A stretch of DNA of 64,000 nt, from positions 4,588,001-4,652,000 of the forward strand of contig JAFCIZ010000006.1 of NCBI GenBank assembly GCA_017871115.1, in the 5' to 3' direction. Source of the DNA: Cunninghamella blakesleeana (taxonomy: Eukaryota > Mucoromycota > Mucoromycetes > Mucorales > Cunninghamellaceae). The translations under genes were made by a program, and so were the position numbers. Below, one piece after another: positions 12,684 through 25,699 of the stretch. Below the pieces are notes generated by a model. That model ran no database searches and was not told the origin of the DNA. It saw only the letters and a list, made by a program, of their open reading frames with translations. Numbering within the stretch: the stretch's first letter is position 1; each line of letters opens with the position of its first letter.

Positions 12684-13683
12684 TTACAATCCTTTAACAT
12701 ATTCAGGATGAGCAACCCATAAAGCTTTAATAGTGGTAATAATATTTTCTAATGCAGCTAACCAAGCGTTCATAAGAATAAAATCAGCTTCTTGAGTGAC
12801 ACCGATCTTTTCATAGAAATCTTTACGATAAGGGCATGCTTTCATGGCCAACTACTCGTTAAAAAAAAATAAAAAGATGTAAGATTATATATTTTGATCG
12901 TCCATATTTTCCACTTTATGATATATAATTTTTGTTATCAATTACTTACAGAAAATACAGGACGAATAACAAAGCTGTGATGTGGTTTTAAAGTGCCGTC
13001 ATAAGATTTAGTAAAAGAAGTTGCTAATTCTTCAGCGCTATCGGAAACGCTACGACGTAAAGCTTGAGCAGTAAAGTCAAGACCACGGATTAACCATAAA
13101 AGACCTTGGGTAGCAGTGCGATTCTTTTCTCCGACTTCGCCAGCACATAAGTTTTCTAATGTGTCATTGGCTGTAGGGTTTTCTAAAAAGCGTGTTCTAA
13201 TTTTCTATATATTGATATGTTCAATATAAAATAAAATAAGAACAAGTATCTATTATTACACCTTCTTTCTTTTTTGCTCTTGCTTTTTTATTATTTTATT
13301 CCATAATTTCCTCATGTTCACCCCCTTGTTATCTCCTTTTATGAATACGTATATTCGTGCTTTTATTATTTATTATTATTTATTATTATTTAAATACCTT
13401 GATATTTCCATTCATATCATTTTGAACTACAGTAAAGGCGTTTGAACCAAAAGAATCTATATATAAATAATAGTATGTAATAAAGAAAAAAATAAAAGTT
13501 AACAATAATAATAATAGTAATAGTAATAACAATAGGGGTAGTACTACTATATTAAAAAGAGATGATGTACGTACCAAATAACTTTACGACACCTTCGGTA
13601 GCTTCAAGGAATTGAGCGGTATCAATACCTTTTGTTGTATCAACATCAACATATGAACGAGTAATAGTATTGAAATAAGACAT
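12684..13683 (-). CDS. Glycolipid transfer protein (GLTP/HET-C2 fold)
   Basis: Small soluble protein that moves glycosphingolipids between membranes. Exons 13683-13575, 13456-13398, 13204-12950, 12851-12684 give 196 residues, close to HET-C2 and human GLTP (about 208). The sugar-headgroup site is intact: Asp50, Asn54 and Lys57 in NDMNGNIKKI, Trp93 in GLLWLIRGL and His132 in HHSFVIRPVF, matching human Asp48, Asn52, Lys55, Trp96 and His140. Codons favour CGT, GGT and GCT, suggesting good expression. The 59 nt exon 2 carries Asp50 and Asn54; Lys57 opens exon 3. It neighbours DGAT2 and Gpc1, both lipid genes. Confidence 0.95.
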
Positions 13684-16108
13684 GATTTATATATTATTAG
13701 TGTTTTTTAGATGAAAAATAAAAAATAAAAAAGAGTGAAAAAGAGAAAACGAAATAAAATTTATCAATTTAAATGCTCAAGCGAAAAAAAATAAAAATAA
13801 ACGGAGATTTAAAAGTGAAAATACTCTTTCCTTCTAAATATAGAAATAAGCGTCTTTTTCCTTTCGATCTTTTTTAATTACTTATTTAACTAATATTAAT
13901 TATTATTGCTATTATTATTAGTATAATACTAAATGCTATTATTAAATAGTAATAATAAAATATAGTTTATGTACATATTTTTTAAAAAAACATTACTTTC
14001 TATAAATGTACCTACTATTGAATAATGTACACTCTTTGTTTCCTTTTAATTATTTCTATCATTTTTATTCTAAAAAAATGTTGTACGCATTATATATATG
14101 TTGGGTATTTTTAAATTAGATGATCAAGGTCGATCTTTGAAAAATAAGTAAATAAATAACAATTGGCTAATATGGAAAGTTAATCTGATAATTATATAGA
14201 CTCGTTGTAGTTTTTTATACCGCGTTTTTATTGACATTATTGCGCTCAATTTATTGTGCCAACAGATATATATATATATATAATACTAATATGATTATTT
14301 TATGAATCTACTTTGTAGCATACAATTCTAAGGTTTTGCTACCCACTTACTAAGTGATATTTTGGGTCTTGGAAAAAGACATTTATTTACTATTTTTTTT
14401 AATAAACTTTTCATCAACTAGTAATACCTTAAATATTACAAGTTATTAATATAGAGTACATAAAGCATTAAGAACAAAAAAAAAAAAAAAACGGGATTAC
14501 ACTGTTTAGTTTTTTTTGTAAAACGCAATTTTTGAATATTTTTTTAAAGCTAGTTGTATTTTTTATAATGAGGACCTTTTTTTCTGGTAGATATTATTAC
14601 TATTATATACATATGTATATATATTTTGTAGTACTATATTCTAACTTATATATATGTATACGTACATATATATTTAAACTAATAAAATATATTTAGTTAG
14701 TCATTTAATTAATAGTGCATTATTCCTAACTATTTTTTTTAAAGTCTTTTTTTTAAGCCATAATAATATTTTATATTATATATATTATAAATATATGTTC
14801 TTTGAATAAATATAATAGATTCATTAACAATAGTTGGTTGATCTATTGTAGTTCTGAAAATGGTCTTTTATTATTCCTTATTCATGAGCACTTTCACTAA
14901 TTTGTAACGCCGGTGTTTTACAATCCCTCTTAGGTAGTATTTTATGATATTTGATTAATTTTTTTTATTTTGACGTTCTTTTCTGATTTTTGCTTTATCT
15001 ATTTGGTTTTTGATTTATCTTTTATAATTTCCGATGGTAGATTTTTTAATTCGAGGTGTTTATATTTTTTTAATCAAGATGCTGGTTTGTTTATTTTTCT
15101 AGGAACACTAGACTCTTTCACTCAGGACGCTATTTTAATTACTCATGGCAGTTATCCCATTTTATTCTTTTTATAATTACTTATTTTCTTGACCTATAGG
15201 GCATACCATCTTTCATTTGTACCAATTCAATATCATAGTTGATCGTATACAGTTGATTTTAACAAGTTACGGTGGATTTTAGTAATATAATATTTGACAT
15301 TTAAGCAAATCTTTACATTGTTACTTTAACTTATCTCTACTGTATCTATTACATTGATTATCACTTAGCAAGATGTGATAGGATGCCAATAATTATTAAA
15401 TCCAATATTATTAAATAAATTATATAGTTTTTGAAATAAGCAAAGAGTTATAAATCTTTTATGTTATAATGACGTAACTATAAAAGAGTACAAATTAAAA
15501 AATTACGTATATTTACATAAAAAAAATATCTTTTTTAACATCAATATGAAAGAAAAGTAACAAAAAAAAAAGTATAATTTTACAAGAAGACCATTTTTAA
15601 AGCTCGTTTACTTTGTTTTCATTTATTTTTTATATAATAGTTTTCTTTTGATTTTTATATAGCTATATTCATCCTCAAAGTTATGTACAAATAACTATTT
15701 TTTGTTATTAAAAGTAAAATAATATAAGGAACGAATCATAATTAATTATATTATTTAAAAGCCATTGTTAATTATATTATATTGAATCTATTTTTTCTTT
15801 TTTTTTTTGAAATAAAATATAATAACAGAGAAAGGGTACCCTTTTTTATAATGATGGTTTTTTTAATAAAAATAAAAGGACCTTATTATATAAAGAGAAA
15901 TATGGGTAGAAGAAGAAAAGATTAGGAGAAGAAATCAAAAAGGTAAAATTTATATCTTGATGGGTATTTTTAATAAATCATTTTTACCAAAACAGTATAT
16001 TCTAGTGAAAAAAAAAAGACGGGATTTTAAAAAAAATTATGATAATTTTTTTTAAATGAATTCCTTCTTTTCCTTCCTTTTTTTCTCTCTTTATCTTTTT
16101 TTATACCA
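13684..16108. other. Intergenic region, GLTP/CSC1, with decayed coding-like sequence
   Basis: 2.4 kb between two divergent genes. The outer parts are A/T runs with a TA repeat (14272-14283) and a 17 bp A run (14477-14493). The middle (about 14820-15200) is less A-run-like and is listed separately. No intact gene seen. Confidence 0.55.
14820..15200 (-). pseudogene. Possible decayed coding sequence, unidentified
   Basis: Composition changes here: fewer homopolymers and more mixed codons. On the minus strand, pieces in different frames read like protein but are broken by stops, for example CKTPALQISESAHE ending at TAA near 14886 and LKNLPSEIIKDKSKTK further upstream. That is what a mutated gene or transposon leaves. 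The plus-strand 68-codon open frame (14970-15176) is probably a shadow. Family not recognised. Confidence 0.25.
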
Positions 16109-19100
16109 ATGGGGGTGGATTTCACTCATATATCCCAAGAAAATGCTGAACTCACTTTAATTGGTTTTGTATCTTCGCTAGGGATAAATGTTGCTATGGC
16201 TATTGTTGTTTTAATGGTGTTTACTATTTTGAGACCTAATAATTCTTGTACGTGTATTCTTATTTAATATATAGTAATAATACATGTTTTAAAAAAAAGG
16301 TACCATATAATAATGAAATCTAATCTATTATTTTTATTTTATATAAATATATAGTGGTTTATGCTCCAAAATTTAAATATTCTAGTGATAAGTAAGAAGA
16401 ATAAAAAATTAAATCAGACTTGGAAATAAATGAATTAAAAAAGTAAAGAGAAAAATGATATTTATCTAAATATCTATTTACATATTTTATTTGACAGAAA
16501 AAAACCACCACAAATTCCTTCCGGTTTATTCTCTTGGTTAAAAGTTATTATGAAAACACCTGATGATGTATTATTAGAAAAAATTGGTTATGATGCTGTA
16601 TTATTTATCGTTTTTATAAGAATGCTACGTAAATTAATGTATATTATGACCGCCTTTGGGGTATTTTTATTAATTCCATTAAATGTAATAGCAAATCGAT
16701 TTACAAGGTAAAAAAAAAAATTAATTAAAAATCAGAATATTGATTAAAAAAGCTTAAATTTTTTTTATTTACTATTTTTTTTTTTTTTTTTTTTGCTTTC
16801 TTATTCTTGACTTATTATTATTATTATTCATTTTGTAATGTAGTACTTGGCCTCCTAAACTTAATTTCGATCTTTTAAGCTTCTCATCTATTAATGCTGT
16901 TGAAGAAAAAGCAAATATAAATTGGTACTGGATTCACTTTTTTGGAACTTGGTTATTTTCTTTTATTATTTATTATCATTTATTAAAATATTATCGTCAA
17001 TATATTCACTTTCGTCAACTGTATTTTCAAAGCCCTGAATATCAACGGTCAACTCATGCACGCACTTTAATCATATTTAACCTTCCATCTTCTTTACGAT
17101 CGGATGAAAGTTTACGAAGCTGGGTAGATAGTATGAAACTTAAGTTTCCTGTGGATCAAGTTTGTATTGGACGTAGAAATAATCAGTTAGCTAAATATGT
17201 AGAAGAACATGAAGCTGCTGTTAGAAAACTAGAAATTACTTTATCAAATTGTTTACAAAAAGGTATGTAAGACATACGTAAACAGGTTATTTTTTTTTAG
17301 TGATAAGATAAATATTATATATATATGTATATATATTACTATTATTAGTATCAATAGTAATAACAATAATAATAATACAAATATATTAATGCATGAATTG
17401 TATTTTATATTATTATTATTATTATTATTATTTAGACGGCATTACAGTAGGAAAAAGACCAACATTACGTCAAGGCGGATTTTTATGTTTTGGTGGCAAT
17501 AAAGTAGATGCAATCGATTATTATACTAAAAAAGTACAAACTTTACGTGAAAAAATCATAGAAATGCGGTCAAATATACTAGAAAATAAAACAACAAACT
17601 ATGGGTGGATTTCTTTTAGAGAGGTACAGTGGGCTCATTCGACAGCAAAATATTTATCATCACCTGTGTCACCACTCTTATTATTACCACAAAGATTAGT
17701 CAATGGTGCACAGCCTAGAGTCGAATTAGCTCCTCAACCTAAAGATATTATATGGGAAAATTTATCATTAAATGAACATATACGTAGATCCAAAAGAATC
17801 CTTTTCACTGTTTTTTATTATGCTTTGGTTATTTTTTGGTTTATTCCTTACACCTTCTTATCCACCTCTTCCAATGTCAAGGATTTTATTCGCTTATTCC
17901 CAAATTCAGGTAATTTTTTAAAAGAGCATAAAACGTTTGTGGCTTTATTAAGTTCTTGGTTTACTCCTATTGTCATGGCCATCATTTTTTTGATTCTTCC
18001 AAAAATCATGCGATTAATTTCTCAGCACCAAGGTTATTTTACAACAACAAGTTTGGACCGTCAAGTCTTTGCGAAATTGTACACTTTTTTTATTGTCAAC
18101 AATCTTTTGTTTTTTACTATTGCTTCAACTTTAATCAAAATGTATTCTCAAATTAAAGCTGCCGCTGAAGGTGGCCAAACATTAACTGCAGAAAAATTTT
18201 TTAATACCATGAGTTCAAATTTATCTCAGATAGCAAAAAACTTGAATGGTAATATTATTTAAAATTGTGTGTATATATGTATATATATATATGTGTGTGT
18301 ATATGTGATTGTATTTTTTACCTTACTTTTATATTGTTTTTTTATTACTCTTATTTTATAACATATTATATAGACGTGTCTAATTATTGGTTAAGCTATG
18401 TTACTCTTAAAGGCTTGGGGTGTTTTATGGAATTAGCTCAAGTGTTTGTGTTAGTGGTATATGTTTTTAGGTATTATTTATATATATATTTATTAATAAA
18501 AAAAAAATATGAATGATAGTAAATAGTTTAGATTAGATACTAATAACCATTATTATTATTATTATTTTATATATATTAGAAAAATATTTAGACCTAGTCC
18601 CCGCCAATTACAAGGTATACATGCATTAAGATATGCACAGACAAAGATTTATTTAGTAATATATTAATTAGCGATAATAATGTTTCATTGATGATTTTTT
18701 TTTTTAGAATTTGCAAGACCTTCTCGATTTGAATATGCTATCTTTTATAATCTATTAATTTTCTTCTTTACTGTGGGCTTAACTTATGCTGTAATTGCAC
18801 CTATTGTGCTTCCATTTACAATGGTTTATTTTATGTTGGCTACTATGGTATTTAAATATTTATTAATGTAGGTTATAATAGTATATATATATATTTATAT
18901 ATTTATATGAATTTTATTATTTAGCATCTTTTGACTCATCCGCCCATTTTTTGAATATTATTATTTTTTATATTTTTTGAACAATAGGTATGTCTTTGTA
19001 ACAGGTGTAGAAACTGGTGGACAAATGTGGAGAATCTTATTTAATCGATTGATTGTATCCATATTACTATTTCAAGTGGTCATGATTGGTGTTTTAAGAA

Positions 19101-20149
19101 TTAAATCAGCTAATATCGCCTCTATGTTATGTATTCCATTACCAATATGTACAGGTTTGTTTAAATTATATTGTTTACGCCGATTGGATCCTTTAGCTTA
19201 TTATTATAAATCCACATTTGAATCCAACCTTAACAATAACAATAACGCTACACGACCATTTGAACCAACTATACAAAACAGCAACGATAATATTAACAAG
19301 TTTGATGATATAGATGTGGATAAGAAGAATAATCTCGGATTTCGATTTGGTGACCCTGCTTTTTTTTCTGAATTGCCTATACCTATGGTTCATGATAATG
19401 TCAGACATCTTTTACCAACATTGTATGGTACACAAAGTCAAACACAAGAAAAAACGTTTACAAGTAAATTAACAAGAAAAAAAACGGTAAGACACCTCTC
19501 TATGATTCAATTACAAGGACATGAAATACCATTCCAAAGTGTAAAAGAAGATGAATTAGAAAATGATGATTCAACAGAAGGTATGCAAGGTTTTTATAAA
19601 TTTGATGAAGAAGAACTAGAGGATGTATACCCTAATGACTCAAAAACGAATATACAACCCATAAATAACAATAATGCCAATAATAATAATAATAGGATGA
19701 TGATGGGAAATGAACATGTTCCTTTAACATCATTACCGCAGACTCAACTATCACCAAAACGGAAAAGCCTTTTAGGATCTTTATTAAGAGGATCATCATT
19801 AACTGGAAATCATCTTCATAACAAAAATATAAATAATAATAATGATCCTTATTCAGCAACACGACCATTAATGGATAATTCTTCAATGATGACTAGTCAA
19901 CCTTATGATGATTCTTATTCATCTCATTATACAATAGTTGATCAATACCACGATAATACTTATAATAATAATAACCACCATTATAATAATTATAATTATA
20001 ACAGCCACAGTAATTTTATCAATAATAATAATAATAATAATGGTTACCATAACAACAATGTACAGCCTCACCCGGATGTAATTGAAATGTCCCCATTTTT
20101 TCCCAGTCAGGTGAACGAACGTCATTTTAAGAAAAATTTGGAACAATGA
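16109..20149 (+). CDS. CSC1/OSCA-like calcium-permeable osmosensitive channel (RSN1/DUF221 family)
   Basis: Membrane channel or scramblase-like protein of the TMEM63/OSCA fold, gated by hyperosmotic or mechanical stress. Exons 16109-16247, 16355-16391, 16498-16707, 16844-17262, 17436-18248, 18374-18470, 18580-18614, 18708-18867, 18988-20149 give 1023 residues. An N-terminal TM (about 15-40) and TM segments near 105-125 and 155-180 are followed by the cytosolic PHM7_cyt domain (about 190-360). The 7TM RSN1 region then spans about 375-720 and includes FRPSPRQLQEFARPSRFEY. The C-terminal ~300 residues are disordered and Asn-rich with SPKRKSLL and KLTRKKTVRHLS, plausible phosphorylation sites. 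Exon 7 is only 35 nt. Activity is inferred from the family. Confidence 0.93.
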
Positions 20150-20726
20150 AAAAATATTTACCCCATAATCATTTGTTATTTGTTATTTACTTTTTTAATA
20201 TTTAATTATTATTTTAAAACGTTTCACTATTTTAAATTATCTTTTATTACTCTTTACTTTAATTTATTTATACATTTCATATTTGGTAATATTGCCATTT
20301 CATATCTTAATTTTTTTAAGAAAAAAAAAACCTTAATTTATTAATCCTACATAATAATATTTTATAATTATCTGTATACTTTTTAATTCCATCTACATCT
20401 ATGTATCTGATATGTATATTTACTCTTTGATTAAAATTATATATAATATAAATAAAACTTATACATACACACTTACGATTGAATCATGACCATTTTAAAA
20501 CACCCCAATATCATTAAACAACAAAATTATTTCCAAACATTTTTTTTATATAAATATAGAATTATTTTCTTCTTTTCCTTTTCTTTTTTTTTTCCTCATT
20601 GTTTTTTATAACAACCCTTCAAACTCTTTACTTACTCTCTAAACGCTTTATTTTTGTACTCTTTTGTACTTTTTATTTTATTTTTTATTTACTGTAATTT
20701 AAACTTATTGTATTTTTTTTTGTAAC
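20150..20726 (+). promoter_or_regulatory. CSC1 3' region and GAPDH promoter
   Basis: 577 bp between tandem genes. A TATA-like TATATAAATA lies at 20547-20556, about 170 bp before the GAPDH ATG. Pyrimidine-rich tracts follow (20564-20599 and 20620-20665), as in strong fungal glycolytic promoters. CSC1 polyadenylation should lie in the AT-rich first half. Confidence 0.6.
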
Positions 20727-22050
<1,324 letters not shown>

Positions 22051-22164
22051 ATATATATTAATATTTATATAATTACTAATAATGAAAAGAAAAGTAAAAA
22101 AAAAAAAATTAAACAAAATACAAAGACAAAAAAAACCCATTGATTATTTTTATTTACCATTTTT

Positions 22165-22198
<34 letters not shown>

Positions 22199-23259
22199 CA
22201 TTTCTTTCTCCTACTATTTTACAATGTTCCAAATTTTTATCTTTTTTATGTACTTTAATGTATTTCTATGTTATTATATGTATGCCTCTCTATGCCCTAT
22301 ACTATTTATATATTATGCTTAAAAAAATGAAATAAAAAAATACTATTCTCGGACCTTATTTTTAATTAATGTTATTTGAATATAAATTTAAAAGTGCTTA
22401 TAATAAGCTAAAAGAAAAAATATAACAATACAGACTTAAAAAAAAAGAAATTGACAAGCGTCATTTAAAATTTTTTACAAATTCATTTTTATATTTATTT
22501 TTGTATTTTTGGCATAGCAAAGACTAATTTTTAGCTTTATTTTTCATTTTATAAATATCTATTGCAGTATAACGAAACCAATTAACACAAGTATTAATAT
22601 AAACTATTTTTGAATAAATAAAATACATATGCTGGTCATTTAACCATTATTTTTGATTGTTTATGTTACCATCTTATTATTCTTAATAACTTATTTGTTG
22701 CCATATATTATCTTAAAAATTATTTTATTTTATAGATATATTTATTTAGATGTAAAATAATGTATGATTTTATATGCTAATATCCAGAAAGAATGATAAA
22801 GAAATTATACTGGAATATATAGAAAATATCGAATATGACAAGCTTTTTTTCTTTATGGAGTGAAATAATAAATGAAAGCAATCGTATCATGGCGAATATT
22901 ATAGTATGATTTTTTAAGTTGATATTTTTTTAAAAGAATAATACAATTGTTTATTTATTTATAATTATATAATTATATATGTATATATATGATATGTAGC
23001 TATTATCATAAAATAACAAATATTAAAGATAATATTACAATTGGAGATAAAAACAATAAAAGTAAAAATAAAAAATTATATAAAGAAGGTAAAAGGGTAA
23101 CAAAGATTTAAATAAAAATAAAAAATAAAAATAATAAATAAATATGATTGTATATATTTATGTTAAAATCTCATTTTTTTTAATAATAATAAAATAATTA
23201 GTAAGATGCTCGTATAAAAATTCTTTTTTTTTTTTTAAAAAAAAAAGAAGATATAATAC
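22051..23259. other. Convergent intergenic region, GAPDH/GATA factor
   Basis: 1.2 kb of AT-rich sequence. It contains a CA repeat (22166-22197) and, at the GATA factor 3' end, a T(13)A(10) palindrome (23224-23246). No gene, RNA or coding-like fragment recognised. Confidence 0.6.
22166..22197. repeat. CA dinucleotide repeat
   Basis: About sixteen uninterrupted CA units downstream of GAPDH, probably in or just past its 3' UTR. Confidence 0.9.
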
Positions 23260-25230
23260 TTAGGGATGTGATAAAGCACCAGTGCCATGAACGATTGACT
23301 GAGCCTTTGACACCATATCCCACAAAGGTTTAGATAATTGAGACAAAGCACGAACATGTTCTGGTTGAACCTTTTTTCTTAAATTTTGTAAGGTTTGTAA
23401 TGCTTCATCCCATTCCTCTAATTCAGTATAAGGAGTAGCTGTCTTTAGCGTTGATGATGGTGTTGATGTAGGTATTGGATTAGTTAAAGTAAATGCAGAA
23501 GATGATGTATAATTTGTTGTAGTAATATTATTATTATCCATATTTGGTGAAGTGCTAGCAGAAGAAGGAGTTGATGGATGAATAGGTGATGGGTGATGTA
23601 TAGAAGGAGGCTGTTGTTTTTGTTGTTGTAATGATGATGACTGATAATGAGTTGTTGACCTTAATGGTGGTAAAGAAATCATTGATGAAGAATTATTATT
23701 TGTTGTGTGATTAGAAACGGGCGAATTAGCCGATAAAGGTCGATTGGATTCACGATAAAATGGATCAAAATGAGCAGACCGTCGTTCAGAAGATATAGGT
23801 GGAAGAGAGATAGAAGGTGTTGCTGTTGTTGTAGGTGATTCATCTCTTGAATAGGCTGACCTTGACATTGGAATAGATGAATGGTATTCTATAGAGGATA
23901 AATTATTTTTATCTTGTAGAGAGGAAGTAGAAGAAGACGTAGGTGACAGCATGACCTGTTGGTGATGATATCTTTCTAGTGAGGATGATGATTTTGATGA
24001 TGATGATATATTTACTAAAGTAGGTGAAGGAGAAAGTTGATGAATAGATGCTCTTTTAGGGATAATATAATCTTCAATAGCCGGTACTGATAATTCTTGA
24101 CTTGTCGTTTGTGGTTCATTTTTTTTCCCTTTTGCTCCACTTTCTTCAATTTGTTTTTTTGCTCTTTTTCGATATGGTTTTCTTTGTTTTTTCGTTTTAT
24201 TATTACTATCATTATTTTCTTTTTTTTGTTGTTGCTGTTGATAATGGTCAATTTCCACACTACTGCCACTGCTTGATCCATTATCTTGTATTAATCCAGG
24301 TGTTAAATTTTCCATTGTTGTTGTATGATACTGTTTGTCATTTTTTAATTCATCTAATTCAATTTCTTCATCATCATCATCATCGTCTTCATCATCTATA
24401 TCTTCATCTCTTTCGTTATCAAGATCCATTTCTTCATCCCCACTAGTATTTCCAGTAACAACTAATCTTTTTCTTCTTTTAATGATATTCCTTTTCATGC
24501 TAACCGGTCGATGAACGTTATGTAATTTATAATATAATCCACAAGCATTACAAATTGTATTTCCTTCTCCATCTCTTCTCCATAAAGGTGTTGTTGTTGT
24601 TCTACAATTAGCACAAATAAGTGTATGACGATTGACTTGATGCTGGTTGTAAGCGGGACATCCAGCACAGGATGATGATCCACCAGTTCCATTACAATTT
24701 CCTCCACCTGGACATGATCCTGGTTCACTGCCATTTTTATTACTGCTATCTCCATTACCACCACAACCACCATTATGGACATTATCATTATTATTATTAT
24801 TGCTCGTTGTTGCAGTTGTTGATTGTTTTTTTATTTGATAACTTCGTTTTAAATTAGGAGGTCTTAAAGTATGTCTAGCTTTTAGATATAATCCACAAGC
24901 ATTACAAATAGTTTTTCCATCAGGTGCTCTTCTCCATAAAGGTGTTGTTGTAGTGCCACAGTTTGAACACTGAGTTGCCGATACTTGATTCATTAAATTA
25001 TATGAACTTGCTGTTTCTATCTTTTTCTTTTTTGTTCCTAAATCATCTTTACTTGGATTATTATCGCTATCTTTTTTACTGTTATCTTTTTCTTTTTCAC
25101 TGTTGCTGTTGTTTGCAGTAGTAGTAGTTGATGATGATATTACTGATTTATGAAAAGTGCCAGATGGAAGAGAAGGTGAATGTATTGAATTATGTAAAGG
25201 CATAGAAGGTGAGGTATCAACGTATACCAT
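23260..25230 (-). CDS. Two-finger GATA repressor of iron uptake (SreA/Urbs1/Fep1-like)
   Basis: DNA-binding regulator that binds GATA sites and, in the characterised SreA/Urbs1/Fep1 group, represses siderophore and iron-uptake genes when iron is plentiful. Intronless, 656 residues. GATA finger 1 has Cys88, 91, 109, 112 and finger 2 has Cys206, 209, 227, 230, both C-X2-C-X17-C-X2-C. Between them lies the diagnostic iron-sensing cysteine block (Cys173, 179, 188, 191, in [20 protein letters not shown]). This block separates the group from nitrogen GATA factors such as AreA. A basic stretch follows finger 2 (RNIIKRRKR), then an acidic run (about 262-295) and a Lys/Arg patch ([13 protein letters not shown]). 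The rest is Ser/Thr/Gln-rich, with a C-terminal helix (about 605-650). Confidence 0.93.
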   Translation of the reverse strand: MVYVDTSPSMPLHNSIHSPSLPSGTFHKSVISSSTTTTANNSNSEKEKDNSKKDSDNNPSKDDLGTKKKKIETASSYNLMNQVSATQCSNCGTTTTPLWRRAPDGKTICNACGLYLKARHTLRPPNLKRSYQIKKQSTTATTSNNNNNDNVHNGGCGGNGDSSNKNGSEPGSCPGGGNCNGTGGSSSCAGCPAYNQHQVNRHTLICANCRTTTTPLWRRDGEGNTICNACGLYYKLHNVHRPVSMKRNIIKRRKRLVVTGNTSGDEEMDLDNERDEDIDDEDDDDDDEEIELDELKNDKQYHTTTMENLTPGLIQDNGSSSGSSVEIDHYQQQQQKKENNDSNNKTKKQRKPYRKRAKKQIEESGAKGKKNEPQTTSQELSVPAIEDYIIPKRASIHQLSPSPTLVNISSSSKSSSSLERYHHQQVMLSPTSSSTSSLQDKNNLSSIEYHSSIPMSRSAYSRDESPTTTATPSISLPPISSERRSAHFDPFYRESNRPLSANSPVSNHTTNNNSSSMISLPPLRSTTHYQSSSLQQQKQQPPSIHHPSPIHPSTPSSASTSPNMDNNNITTTNYTSSSAFTLTNPIPTSTPSSTLKTATPYTELEEWDEALQTLQNLRKKVQPEHVRALSQLSKPLWDMVSKAQSIVHGTGALSHP

Positions 25231-25699
25231 TGATTACTATTTTTTAAATATAATAAAAGAAAAAAAAGTAGTAAAGGAGGATTTTTTTTTTTAAAAAAAA
25301 ATAAATATAACAAATAAGAGAAGAAAGAAGGAAAAAAAAAACAATCTTTGATTGTATATTTTTATTATAAAAATATCAGCGGGGTACGAAATTTTAAAAA
25401 ATTGATCTTTTTTTTTGCCATGTGTTTTCTTTTTTTTTTTTTTTTTATCAAATATCAGATATCTAAAATTTGGTATGTGTGCTCATAAATGGAAATTACT
25501 TTTTCCTTTTCACTCATCTAAATTTTTATGTTTTAATAAATTTAAATGATTTCCTATATAGATGACACTAAAAATAAAGTTGATCAATATGAAAAATAAA
25601 TAAATATATTATTTTTATTGCTTTATTAAATGATCACTTTATTTTTTTAAAAATTTTTAATTAAAAAGTAAAAAAATCATAATAATATATACATAAATA
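25231..25699 (-). promoter_or_regulatory. GATA factor promoter and chitin synthase 3' region
   Basis: 469 bp between tandem minus-strand genes. A T(11)A(9) palindrome (25282-25301) lies about 50 bp upstream of the GATA ATG. A TATCAGATATC-type palindrome around 25449-25462 contains GATA/TATC cores and could allow autoregulation; that is inference. Confidence 0.45.

Noticed and set aside
17393..17435. ATG upstream of CSC1 exon 5 as a separate gene start
   Set aside because: The bases are intron sequence (TAT repeats); reading phase joins exon 5 to exon 4 and to the channel's cytosolic domain.
22166..22197. CA repeat as a telomere or CRISPR-like array
   Set aside because: It is a plain dinucleotide microsatellite with no spacers and no G-rich telomeric unit.
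24015..24857. Several open frames on both strands inside the GATA factor gene
   Set aside because: They overlap the conserved coding frame and read as His/Tyr/Leu runs produced by repeat codons; shadows.
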